Shown piece by piece: positions 42,324-52,164 of a DNA stretch of 64,000 nt (its first letter is position 1; the number at the start of each line of letters is the position of its first letter). Under the pieces are notes generated by a model. It was given only the letters and a program-made list of their open reading frames with translations. It did not search any database and was not told where the DNA came from. Made by a program: the position numbers and the translations under genes. The stretch comes from Halictus rubicundus (taxonomy: Eukaryota; Arthropoda; Insecta; Hymenoptera; Halictidae), in the NCBI RefSeq assembly GCF_050948215.1, contig NW_027488709.1:62001-126000 (forward strand), read 5' to 3'.

Positions 42324-43970
42324 TTCCCCCCTTCTTAGAGTGGAGCTGGTCCCGCAGCTTCGATGTTGGAGGCTTTTCTTCAGGATGCTCTTTGGGATAT
42401 TGGCCCGTCGTCTCTCGAATAATATCTCATCCTCTCCGATGACACGGGATGGGCGAAAGCTTATCGCTAACGGCTCGATGTAGGAATCGGGTTGTTCATT
42501 AGTCGCAGGCACGCTCGGTACAGTGTTGATCGTATTTGTCTTAGTCTTACAACACAGCAAATGTATACACAATTTCGATGGCATAACCTTACCTAGCATG
42601 CTGAGTATTCCGGTTTTGTTTAATACATAAAGGCCTAATAATCCTACAGAAATGTAGCTAATAATTTGAAATGCTGTCCATCCGTAGCTTTTAATGGTTT
42701 TGATTCTATGTTCTACTTGTACTTTGTTAAGTTGATCGTCCAATTTATTCAAGTCTAGTTTGTATTGTTCGATGGTCCCTGCATTGTGATTTGTATCATG
42801 TATCTTTTCTAATTCTGAAAATAAATCGCTTAAACTGTCATTTGTTGGCAATTCTAATTCTTTTCGCTGTAAGGTGTAATTAACGCTTGCTTTGGTTTCG
42901 CCTACCTGTATGTGTTCGTTATTGAATATTAAATCACATGTTGTGTTCGCGTATAAAATCGAATTTCCTGAAATGGTTATAATATCGTGTTTGTTGTCGC
43001 AAATAGTGTTAATCTCGGTAGCTCGCTCGGGTATAACTAGGTAGCGGTTTCCTGAATGTAAAGGTATGAAAACAATTTGATCAATTTTGTAAACCGAAAA
43101 CATGCATGTGCGGATTGTCGATTGAAATCCTATCAATTCTGTATCGCAGTTTGCCTTGTTTTGTCTTCCGCGGATCGGTTGCGTTTGCTTGCAAATGGTA
43201 GTGCCTAATTTCTTTCGACAATGTTTCGTTAAGTATTCTTCGTCTACGCTTATGAAGTTTAGACCTGAAGTAAAGAATATTGGCCTGACGATAACGGGTG
43301 CTAAGAACACGTTGTTCTTCAAAATCGGGACGGGGTATAAGCGTGATATACTCCATTCTTGGTCTGGAAGAATTGGAATCGATACTTTAAAGAAAACTAC
43401 ACTGTCGTATACAAATACTGATAAATCGCTAATGTCCAAAATAAATTGAAAATGTTCCATGTCCGGTTTTATAAGAGTTTGCAAATTCTTTTCTTTTAAT
43501 AACTTCTCGTAATTCGCGAGAAATTCCTTAGGCTCTATCATCTGAGGACTTATTATTCCTTGTTTACCTAATACAATGGTGTTTAATATTTCGTCGATTT
43601 CAAAATGAAGTTCGGATATGGCGTTCGTGGCGTGAATAATATTTTGCAAATATGTGGCGACGTCTTGCATTTTCTGTTCTAATTCGGCGGTCGTGTGTTT
43701 TAGCAACTCAAAATTTTTCATACTGTCGGAACTTACAATCTTTCGTATCAGTGAGGTTTGGTTTGAAATTACGGATTTTAAATTGTTATTTTGATCGAAA
43801 AGTTTGTCTATGTTTTCGTTTATCACATCTAAATCGTCATTATCTAATGTTCCAAAAAGTGATTTTGATACAGATCCTACGAAATTTAATAATCCTCGCT
43901 TGTTTCTACGGTTCGTTATAATTCTGAGGTGTGTTACAAGATTCGCAAGTCGTTTCTGCGCAGAAAACAT
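42303..43970 (-). CDS. env: envelope protein, baculovirus-F/errantivirus type
   Basis: The 555-aa frame from the first Met encodes a class I-like insect envelope protein. A furin-type site RNKR at residues 22-25 is followed by a hydrophobic fusion-peptide-like stretch and the LFGTLD motif (39-44) typical of errantivirus and baculovirus F proteins. A heptad-rich region follows. Several Cys lie in the ectodomain. One transmembrane helix is at about 431-452, with a tail of about 100 residues. The frame stays open upstream of this Met to about 44211, where a minus-strand TTTTGCAG acceptor occurs at the end of pol; env is probably made from spliced RNA, as in gypsy. No stop breaks the frame. Confidence 0.88.
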   Translation of the reverse strand: MFSAQKRLANLVTHLRIITNRRNKRGLLNFVGSVSKSLFGTLDNDDLDVINENIDKLFDQNNNLKSVISNQTSLIRKIVSSDSMKNFELLKHTTAELEQKMQDVATYLQNIIHATNAISELHFEIDEILNTIVLGKQGIISPQMIEPKEFLANYEKLLKEKNLQTLIKPDMEHFQFILDISDLSVFVYDSVVFFKVSIPILPDQEWSISRLYPVPILKNNVFLAPVIVRPIFFTSGLNFISVDEEYLTKHCRKKLGTTICKQTQPIRGRQNKANCDTELIGFQSTIRTCMFSVYKIDQIVFIPLHSGNRYLVIPERATEINTICDNKHDIITISGNSILYANTTCDLIFNNEHIQVGETKASVNYTLQRKELELPTNDSLSDLFSELEKIHDTNHNAGTIEQYKLDLNKLDDQLNKVQVEHRIKTIKSYGWTAFQIISYISVGLLGLYVLNKTGILSMLGKVMPSKLCIHLLCCKTKTNTINTVPSVPATNEQPDSYIEPLAISFRPSRVIGEDEILFERRRANIPKSILKKSLQHRSCGTSSTLRRGECHRDHT

Positions 43971-44191
43971 TGCTTTAATTTCTGGATCGTAGTGGCAACC
44001 GGTCCTTTCACAATGCTGTTCTAAAATATGCGTAAGGCTACGTATTTTCGCATGGTTTTCGTATATATTGCTGGTGTCTAAACCTATTATAACATTTATT
44101 CGATTATTATAAATATATGCTACATCTATATTCTCGTGGTATAGCGATGAATCTCCTAAAGGTTGTAATATAACTTTAGCGAATCCGATTC

Positions 44192-47100
44192 CTATGAACG
44201 GAAGGATTGTCCTGCAAAATACGGTTTTAATCTATTACCATGTATCTTTCTCCAAGCATTATTAATCAAAATTTCATAATAAGGAGTTTTTACTAGCTCA
44301 ATGGTGTAAGGTCCTAGCCATTCTTGGTCTAGTTTATGCTCTTTATGGTCATTATGAACCATGACTAAATCTCCAATGTTAAACAAAGTTTGTGGTTTAA
44401 TAATTTTTCTTTGCTGATCTCGCAAATTTCTCTTTTTACTTTTAACTAGCGTTTCTCGCGCTGCTTTTAACTTCGCGTCCCATTCTCGTTTACGAAATTT
44501 GACTTCTTCTGGAAGAGTTCTTTGAGGGTTCTTGGATATGGTCGAGGGAAGATTCGCCTTATGGCCAAATGTCAATTCGAAAGGAGTGAATCCGGTGGAT
44601 TCATGGATCATGGTGTTGTAGGCTAAGCAAATGAAATTTAGAGATTGATCCCATTCGGAATCTTTCTGTAAGGAACTTCGAATCATGTCTTTCACTACTG
44701 CGTGCGTTCGCTCGAGGCTTCCGTTAGATTGAGGGTGAAAAGCGGTTGTGGCAATATGTTTGATTTGGAATGCTTCTTCATATTTTTGCATCAATTCTCC
44801 AATAAAACTCTGTCCTCTGTCTGTGAGTACTTTCTTAGGGGCTGAGAATATATAAATGTAATGATTTAGAAGTTTTTCCCATATAGATTGCGTTTTCGTG
44901 TCTTTGAGGGGTAGCAATAGCAAGTATTTTGTTAACTCGTCGTGGATCGAAAGTATGTATTGATTTCCGTTTCTGGTTTTTGGTAAGGGGCCGATTATAT
45001 CCATAGCTATCTTTTCATTTGAATCAACAGGTGTGTCTGGTAACACTGGTTGTTCCTTGGGCCTGATTCTAACTAATTTTTGTTTTTGGCAAGTTTCACA
45101 ATTCTCAATTTTCTTCTTTACCCTGTCCATTAAGTTTGGTATTTTATAATTATGTCGTATTCGGTCGTACGTTTTCTGTATACCTGGGTGTGCTGCTAAG
45201 TCGTGATGTTCTCGCAGTAATTGTTCAATTTCATGCTCTGGGGTTTCGCGTATTGGTTCGTAAGCTAGTTGTACGTCTTCGCGCGATTCGTTCAGAAATA
45301 ATAACATTCGTTTAATGTGCACCTTCTCAATTTCAGTAATACGTTCGTCTCCTATGCCAATTTTGTGATGATCTCGTACCAAAATGCTGAGTCTGTCTAA
45401 CCATATTTTTTCGTCGTAGGGTCCTAACTGTTTCAAAGTTAATTGATAAAGATTCGGGTGATTTGGAATGATTTTAATTAGTTTCGGTGTGTCGTCTGTT
45501 TGTTCCCATCGTTTAAATTCTTCGTATAGTGTTTTAGCGTCTTCGTTCGGTTCTACATTGTATATTTGTCTCGAAAGGGAATCTGCGGCTAGGTTATTCT
45601 TTCCCTTAACATAGTCTATCGTATAGTCATATTCTTCTAATTTTAATCTCCACCGTATCAGTCTGCTAGAGGGGTCTCTACAATTATGCAACCATTTCAA
45701 GGCCTGATGGTCGGTTCTAATGAGAAATTTATTTCCGAGTAAATACTGTCTTAAGCGTTTCACTGCCCATACTATTGCTAATAATTCTTTTTCTGTCGTG
45801 GTATAATTCTTTTCGGGTGCGTTTAAAGTTCGAGATATAAAACAACAAGGGTGACCTTCTTGTGAGAGGATGGCTCCTAATCCTTCGTTTGATGCGTCCG
45901 TCGTGAGTGTAAAGGGTTTCTTAAAGTCGGGATATTTTAAAACGGGTGTTGTGCATAATTTTTCCTTTAAAGTGTCGAAACTGTTTTGGGTTTTGTCAGT
46001 CCAATGGAAAGGCGTATCTTTTCGTGTTAATTCGGTAAGTGGTTTGGAATATTTTGAGAAGTTCTTAATGAATTTACGGTAATATCCTGCAAGTCCTAGA
46101 AATGATTTTACGTCTGTTGGGTTCTTGGGGGTTGGGAATTTCTGCACTGCTTCTATCTTTTTGGGATTTGGTTTTACCCCGTCTGCTGTGACTATGTGTC
46201 CTAGATATTCAAGTTCAGGTTTGAGAAATTCACATTTATCGGGTTGAATTTTAAGTCCTACTTCTTTTAAACGTTGCAATACCATGGCTAAATGTTGATT
46301 GTGTTTTTCAATTGAATCTCCGAATATAATGATGTCGTCTAAATAAACTAAACAATTCGATAAGCCTCTGAGTGCGTTATCCATCATGCGTTGGAAAGTG
46401 GCGGGGGCGTTCTTAAGTCCGAATGGCATACGATTGTAATGAAAATGTCCCTTCTGTGTCGAGAATGCTGTGTATTTTTTTGATTGTTCTTCCATGGGGA
46501 TTTGATGAAACCCGGATGAAAGGTCGAGGGCTGAGAAAAATTTAGCGTTTCCTAACTGTGAGAGTATATCGTCGATGTCGGGTAAGGGGTACGCGTCCTG
46601 ATCTGTGAGTTCGTTTAACTTTCTGAAATCTATTACAATTCTCCATTTCTGTTTTCCTGATGAGTCTAATTTCTTGGGTACTACCCATACTGGTGCGTTA
46701 TATGGTGAATTTGATGGCTCTATAATTTTGTTTTCTAACATTTCATCCACTTGTCTCGTTATTTCTTCTTTATGTTTTTCAGGAGGTTTGTAGGACTTGG
46801 TATTGACAATTTTGTTTTCTTTCAAGGTAATAACGTGTTTGGTTAGTGACGTGCAAGGGAGTTCAGTGGAGCTAAGGTTGAACACTTCCATATAATGCAA
46901 AAGGATTTTCTCTAAAGGTTCTCTTAAAGCGGGTTCTATGTGTGATAGTCTAATACTTTGTTTAAATTTGGACAACTCGTCAAAAGTGTTGGTTTCTAAA
47001 ATGTTTGATATTATGGTTTCAGACTCACCACCATTGAAATAGCATACTGACGTTGGTTCTCCGTCCAAGTAGATTGTTTTGTTGGTCGTTTCACCGGGGC

Positions 47101-47602
47101 GTAGCACTTCTGGTTTCTGTAGCAAAGAGTACGTCTTATGGTCTAATTTTAACTCGTCTTTCGAAAGCAAGAAATTAAATTTATGTAAACCGGGTAAGCC
47201 TAAAATTCCGTCCTCTATAATAGGGAAATCGTCTTCTACTATCACAAACTCTACCGTTTTTGTTAACAGATTCACTTCCACTATGTACTCTGAAACGTAT
47301 TTAGAATGTCCCATTGAAAATTTGTGTGTTTTTAACTTAAGATTTCGTGGGTCGCAGTTGCTTCGCTTGAGGAGATTGATTCCTGCTCCTGTGTCGACAA
47401 GTAGTCGCACGGTTCCTGGTCGATGTACTCGATTGAGTTCGATGGTAGGTAATCTTCCAAATTGTGTGTTATTGATCCGTATTCGGGACCGGGGTCTTCC
47501 GTCGTGTCCTCGTAATTCAGATTGTTGATTCTTGGTAGGCCGGGTGCTCGAAAATTTTGACATACGTTTGCCGTGTGTCCGAATTGCTGGCACTTGAAAC
47601 AT
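44192..47602 (-). CDS. pol: pol polyprotein (protease, RT, RNase H, integrase), gypsy/errantivirus type
   Basis: The 1136-aa frame overlaps gag by 271 bases and is in the -1 frame relative to it, so it is expected to be made by -1 ribosomal frameshifting; its Met codon is not necessarily used. The protease has DTGA at about 70-73. RT covers about 270-480, with YLDD at 420-423 and the MPFGLKNAPATFQR block. RNase H follows with TTDASNEGLGAIL. Integrase has an HHCC finger (HPGIQKTYDR...CETCQKQK), then MDIIGPLP, TDRGQSF and GSLERTHA. It ends at 44192 just before the env region. No internal stop. Confidence 0.93.
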   Translation of the reverse strand: MFQVPAIRTHGKRMSKFSSTRPTKNQQSELRGHDGRPRSRIRINNTQFGRLPTIELNRVHRPGTVRLLVDTGAGINLLKRSNCDPRNLKLKTHKFSMGHSKYVSEYIVEVNLLTKTVEFVIVEDDFPIIEDGILGLPGLHKFNFLLSKDELKLDHKTYSLLQKPEVLRPGETTNKTIYLDGEPTSVCYFNGGESETIISNILETNTFDELSKFKQSIRLSHIEPALREPLEKILLHYMEVFNLSSTELPCTSLTKHVITLKENKIVNTKSYKPPEKHKEEITRQVDEMLENKIIEPSNSPYNAPVWVVPKKLDSSGKQKWRIVIDFRKLNELTDQDAYPLPDIDDILSQLGNAKFFSALDLSSGFHQIPMEEQSKKYTAFSTQKGHFHYNRMPFGLKNAPATFQRMMDNALRGLSNCLVYLDDIIIFGDSIEKHNQHLAMVLQRLKEVGLKIQPDKCEFLKPELEYLGHIVTADGVKPNPKKIEAVQKFPTPKNPTDVKSFLGLAGYYRKFIKNFSKYSKPLTELTRKDTPFHWTDKTQNSFDTLKEKLCTTPVLKYPDFKKPFTLTTDASNEGLGAILSQEGHPCCFISRTLNAPEKNYTTTEKELLAIVWAVKRLRQYLLGNKFLIRTDHQALKWLHNCRDPSSRLIRWRLKLEEYDYTIDYVKGKNNLAADSLSRQIYNVEPNEDAKTLYEEFKRWEQTDDTPKLIKIIPNHPNLYQLTLKQLGPYDEKIWLDRLSILVRDHHKIGIGDERITEIEKVHIKRMLLFLNESREDVQLAYEPIRETPEHEIEQLLREHHDLAAHPGIQKTYDRIRHNYKIPNLMDRVKKKIENCETCQKQKLVRIRPKEQPVLPDTPVDSNEKIAMDIIGPLPKTRNGNQYILSIHDELTKYLLLLPLKDTKTQSIWEKLLNHYIYIFSAPKKVLTDRGQSFIGELMQKYEEAFQIKHIATTAFHPQSNGSLERTHAVVKDMIRSSLQKDSEWDQSLNFICLAYNTMIHESTGFTPFELTFGHKANLPSTISKNPQRTLPEEVKFRKREWDAKLKAARETLVKSKKRNLRDQQRKIIKPQTLFNIGDLVMVHNDHKEHKLDQEWLGPYTIELVKTPYYEILINNAWRKIHGNRLKPYFAGQSFRS
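44211..44219 (-). other. candidate splice acceptor for env
   Basis: The minus strand reads TTTTGCAG|G with the AG at 44213-44212, inside the last codons of pol. The env frame is open from here to the first Met at 43970, about 80 extra codons that include a hydrophobic stretch which could serve as signal peptide. Known errantiviruses express env by splicing; the site here is inferred. Confidence 0.5.
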
Positions 47603-48789
47603 CTCATTTTCGTACGGTCCGAGAGTGGTTGTTTCTCTGCTTGGCTGAATTTGGGTGTACTGCCGTTCGGCTGGACAGGTGGGCTGACGTGTCGCTGAGG
47701 TGGGAGAGCGGGTCTCATTGCTCGTTGAAAATTGGTTGTCACCGGTGGAGTGGAGCGTCTGATACCTGTAGGGGGTGCTTGGCGGCGTCGACTGTGCTCT
47801 TCTCTAACTAATCGTTCGAAAGACATGGCGCGTGTTTCAGCGTCGTGCAAGTTGAGTGGTAAATTGCAAAGTAACATTCGGGAGAGTTCGTACTGTAGTC
47901 CTCGTGCATAATCGGTTACCGTGTCTCTTTGTAGGCGATCGATCATGGCTCTACGCGTTATCTCGTCGCGATATTCATTCGATATACTGTAGGCCAGTGC
48001 GTTGAATGCCTTCCTAAAGCGGATGTTGTAATCTTGAACTCGCTCATTCTGGTATTGCTTTATTTCTCGTAAACGGTCTTGGTTTTCGCGTACCGTAGTC
48101 TGAGCTGCCACATTTCTCCTCAAGGCTTCGAATAATGTTCCGAAGTCTAAAATTCTCAAATTCCTAATGGCTGCTGCTGCTTTCCCAATTATTTTCTCAA
48201 TTTTAATTATTTTCAAGAGTAATCCTTGCTCCGTGCATAGGCTCTTTATTTCGCGTACTTCATTAATGAATTCTTCTACACCGATATCGTTCTCTCCGTT
48301 TATCACGGGTACGTACCGTGAGGCGTCTTTGGCATTGAGGTATGGTGCCGTAGCAACAGTTGGAGTCGTGTTGGCCGGGGTTCTCATGTTTGGCGTTGGG
48401 TTCTGTAGAGGCGGTATTGGTGGGGTGACAGGATTGGGTGTATGGGTGGCTGGCAGCGACCAGTGGGTTAGGCGAGAGCTCCTATCGTCAGTCATCATTG
48501 AACCAATTTCCGTAGAATTGATATCTTCCATCATTTTCAAGCCTTTTATCGTTCGAGTCAGAGTCTCAATTTCTGTAACTCGGTGTTTATTCTCTTCGTT
48601 CGCAAGTTTCAATGCGTCTCTGAGGCCTGCTACTTCGTCGCGGAACAGTTTTTCCTGATTTTGCATGCTATTCATTATTAGCTTAAAGTTCTCGTTGACA
48701 CTATTGTCCGAACCCGTACCTTTGGATTTCTCCACGCTGGTTCCAGGCGGTGTGATTTTATTCATCTTCGTAGAGAATGAACTGTACAC
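47332..48789 (-). CDS. gag: gag protein, gypsy/errantivirus type
   Basis: The 485-aa frame has a predicted coiled-coil segment at about 40-90, a Pro/Thr-rich linker at 110-150, then the capsid-like region (about 155-330). One zinc knuckle CFKCQQFGHTANVC lies near residue 400, and the acidic tail is Ser-rich. Its 3' end overlaps pol by 271 bases. The Met at 48789 is first; a second at codon 9 is also possible. Confidence 0.9.
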   Translation of the reverse strand: MYSSFSTKMNKITPPGTSVEKSKGTGSDNSVNENFKLIMNSMQNQEKLFRDEVAGLRDALKLANEENKHRVTEIETLTRTIKGLKMMEDINSTEIGSMMTDDRSSRLTHWSLPATHTPNPVTPPIPPLQNPTPNMRTPANTTPTVATAPYLNAKDASRYVPVINGENDIGVEEFINEVREIKSLCTEQGLLLKIIKIEKIIGKAAAAIRNLRILDFGTLFEALRRNVAAQTTVRENQDRLREIKQYQNERVQDYNIRFRKAFNALAYSISNEYRDEITRRAMIDRLQRDTVTDYARGLQYELSRMLLCNLPLNLHDAETRAMSFERLVREEHSRRRQAPPTGIRRSTPPVTTNFQRAMRPALPPQRHVSPPVQPNGSTPKFSQAEKQPLSDRTKMRCFKCQQFGHTANVCQNFRAPGLPRINNLNYEDTTEDPGPEYGSITHNLEDYLPSNSIEYIDQEPCDYLSTQEQESISSSEATATHEILS

Positions 48790-49030
48790 TGTATCTTCAC
48801 TGGAGTTGCTGGAGAAGCTAGCCTTCCTATCACGGTATTGAGAATAAGAAGCCAGGGCTCACCTTTCGTAGAAATCCGTATCGTCTCCAAAATCTTCCGT
48901 TGATCTTAGGTTCCCGTAGGCCGAAGTCGTAGCTCCGTTTTACACAAGATTCTTCCGGTTCGTTGATCCTCGTGCTTGTGGATTCCCGTAGGCCGAAATC
49001 GTAATTTCGTTTATCACAAGACTCGATGGA

Positions 49031-49047
49031 TCCTGGCAGGATCGCCA
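49031..49047 (-). other. primer binding site, tRNA-Arg type (element 4)
   Basis: The minus strand TGGCGATCCTGCCAGGA begins three bases inside the LTR. From memory it complements 17 bases of a tRNA-Arg 3' end (TCCTGGCAGGATCG-CCA). Confidence 0.8.
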
Positions 49048-49050
49048 AAA

Positions 49051-49377
49051 TGTCACGTAATAATCAAGAAGAAAATATAAAAAAAACTTTATTGCTCAAC
49101 CGGAGTTGAGTACCACTGAGTTAGTTACAAAGATTATTACAATGATTGAAATACACGGAGAACGTACGTAGGCGATGCTAAAACAAAACTGAACGCTCGT
49201 GCCCTGGGGCGGCGGCCTCTTATACCGTCGGAGACAACTGACCGCTGAGGATATTTGATCCCTTCTTATCAACAGGACTTCTCCGAAGGTGGTGCCGTGT
49301 GCAACGAAGGTGTTGCCGTGTGCAACGAAGGTGTTGCCGTGTGCAACGGGCCATAATCAGGTGTGGTCTCTGTGACA
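49051..49377 (-). repeat. 5' LTR of element 4
   Basis: 327 bp, identical by eye to 41997-42323, including the three tandem 21-bp units. Confidence 0.95.
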
Positions 49378-49381
49378 CCAG

Positions 49382-51602
49382 CGCCGACGCCAAGTTCCCT
49401 AGGTTGTAAAGTTTGAATTAGGTAAGTGCAACAATCATTGGCCTCTGGGAATTGGTCCTTCCCGATATCACAGCCCTTATAGACAAGAGGAACTTGGTCC
49501 ATCCTTCATATCACAACTTTGGTAGGCGAGAGGAACTTGGTCCATCCTTCATATCACTGGGGTTAGGTTTAGTTGGATAGCATTTCTCTCTATTACTTCA
49601 AACTATTTATTAAATTCTACTATTTTGAAACTTTTTTTCTTATTATTATTGCTGTGCCTTCGCCCTTCACAGTCCGTCTGTCATTTCTGATTATGTGGTA
49701 GTCTTTAAGGTAGAATGTGAGCTTTCGTTTAAGGTGAGTTTCATATAGAAGCAGGATATCGGAATTATTATCCTCTATTAGTTTTTTTTTAGAAGTGCTA
49801 CTTTTTTAAAATTGCTTATGAGCGAGTTTGTGTTTCAGGAGGTAACCATTATATTTCGTGCATATGGGTTAAGGGTCGTTTCTGAGTGCTGATATAATAT
49901 GGTTCAGTTGTGCGCTAAAAAGCTCAAACTTATTTGTGAGATCAGTAATTGTGTTTTGAAGGCTCTTTGTCCGGGACTTTAAAAAGGAGATTTTCGTGTT
50001 GTCTTCGGATTGACTCGAGATTTGGGGATTTGGTGGTGTTAGGTGTGGATGTCTATCCTTTCATCGATCTGAGGGTTATAGTGGCGTACAAGATCCCTGG
50101 TTTAGTCAATGGTTGCTTGAATTGCCTGACTGGGGCAATGGAATGAATCCAAAGATGTTTGAATTGTTTAAAAGTAGGATCGTGTGTAGAGACGCAAAAT
50201 GAAAGACTAGAACAATGTTTTCAGGTGACGCAATTTCTTGATCAAACACGACACGAGTATAAGTGTAATTCGCACGGTGCACAGTGCGGACAAGTCGGCA
50301 CATCTCACTACATTTTTATTTGACGATGCACAAAAATTTCCTTTGGCAGAACTCCTTATTAGCAGAAAATGCATATTATTATTCATTTAAAAATCAATTA
50401 ACAATTTTTTTATGCATAAAAATTGTTTTCTTTTTTTTCAACTTATTAATTTTATTGTTAAATTTAATTTTTTGTGACTAATTACCATTGCATATGCATT
50501 AGTAACTAAATTTAGATTTTTGTGAAAAAATTTGGCCATGGAGGCACTCTCTAAAGTGCCAAAAATCGAAAAATGTTATATTAACTGTAAATGAGTGTGC
50601 AATAATAATTCTGTGTAATGGAAAGTTCTTACCAAGGAATATGCATTCTTTATACATTTAATAAAGTGGATTTATTTTTTGTACAAATTTTCAACGGTGG
50701 TTTTATTTGTTAATTGCATATAAAACTTCAAATTAACATAAAACAAAAACGGCAAAGTATATCCTGACATGCATGCATATTCGGATACAATACTTATTAT
50801 AGTTTAAGAATTTCATAGTTTTGTCTGCCACTTTTTGCGACTCTCAATTTTATAAACTTTTTAAGAAGTGTCCATACCTTTGCTTTAGGATCTATCGTGG
50901 AAAATTTGTTATTTTATTTTTAAATGTATTAGTTATATTGTTAAATTTCATTTTTTGTGAATAATTAACAATAAGTATACATTTGTAAACAAATTTGGAT
51001 TTTTGTAAAAAATTTTGCCATTTGTTCGCCACAGTTACAGTGGGGAATTTACTGGAAAATTTCAATATTCGTGTATATCACGATATGAAATACATTTCTT
51101 TTGCAAAACATGCGTATTAGGATGGAAATTGTTAATAATAATCATATAATGACCATATTTATGCATAATACAATTTTGCAATAATTATGTATCAATCATT
51201 TTTATGCATTTTTAATTTGTTTTTAATATATGTTTTATAACTATTGAAAAAGTAATAAGAATGTAGGGATAGATCGAAATGTGCAAGATCACGAGAGTCA
51301 ATGATTTTGAGTCGCAATGAAAGTACTGAGAATGACTCGGATAGCGAAGCAGCAGCAGCATGCTCTGATAGCATTTTGTTGAGTTTATTCATTTTATTCA
51401 CTAGTATTATAATTTGTTTAAGTTTATTATTGTTAATTTTACATATGGTTCATTTATTAATAATTTTGTTCTAAACTTGTTAGTTTTTAAAAATAAATTT
51501 GTGAATTTTTAATAAATTTTTTTTTCTAAAAAAATTTTTTTTTGTTAAAATTATGAACTATATTGGCAAATATAATTGTCTGTAAAAAATTTCCTCTATA
51601 TA
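49382..51602. other. no gene recognised; AT-rich host DNA
   Basis: A 28-bp block GAGGAACTTGGTCCATCCTTCATATCAC is repeated twice (about 49489 and 49529). Bases 50300-51600 are very AT-rich, with homopolymer runs. ORFs are short and without motifs. Confidence 0.5.
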
Positions 51603-51607
51603 TGCAT

Positions 51608-51931
51608 TAATGGGATATGGGTATAAATATAAAGAAAGCACACTCTTTTGTAGCACATGGAATAGAGATTATATTTCAACAAATTCTCTAATAGCACGTC
51701 GTCAGACACGTCTTTACGGTTTGAGAGAAACGTCGCGAATGAAACAAGAAAACGAAACAGAGGAGCAACAGTTCAATATGAACATCAGAGGATCGAGGGT
51801 CCCATGCCGGGGACAACATACAATGTATATTAACTGCAGATACAATGTATATCAAAAGCCGATTCAAACGATCCTTCCTTCTAAAGAAATAACAGATTCA
51901 TTTTGTTCTGTTTATGAAATAAATTCCAACA
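51608..51931 (-). repeat. 3' LTR of copia element 5
   Basis: 324 bp; bounded by TSD TGCAT on the outside and the purine tract on the inside. The plus-strand ORF 51610-52053 is an LTR shadow. Confidence 0.93.
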
Positions 51932-52164
51932 CGCCCCCTCAAAATAAATCTATTATTTTAGTAAAGACATGTCTTCCTTGTGCTTCGTCTGGGGCTAATT
52001 ACATATGGTCCAACATTTGTTGCTTAGGATTAGGGAAACCCAGAAAAACCTAATCAGACCATATAAAAAAAAACTTGTACTATCACAACTATAATTCTAT
52101 ATTCATTATAATCTTATTTCTATATTATTACTATTATTACTGAATATATTTTTTTTTTTTTTTT

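Larger units (their letters stand above)
41997..49377 (-). mobile_element. complete errantivirus-like gypsy element with gag, pol and env (element 4)
   Basis: LTRs of 327 bp at 41997-42323 and 49051-49377 read as identical. The target duplication is CCAG (41993-41996 and 49378-49381). A tRNA-Arg primer site sits at the 5' end and a purine tract (AAGAAGGGGGGAA) abuts the 3' LTR. The gag, pol and env frames are all open. The order and the -1 overlap of gag and pol are those of insect errantiviruses. It looks recent and structurally complete. Confidence 0.96.
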
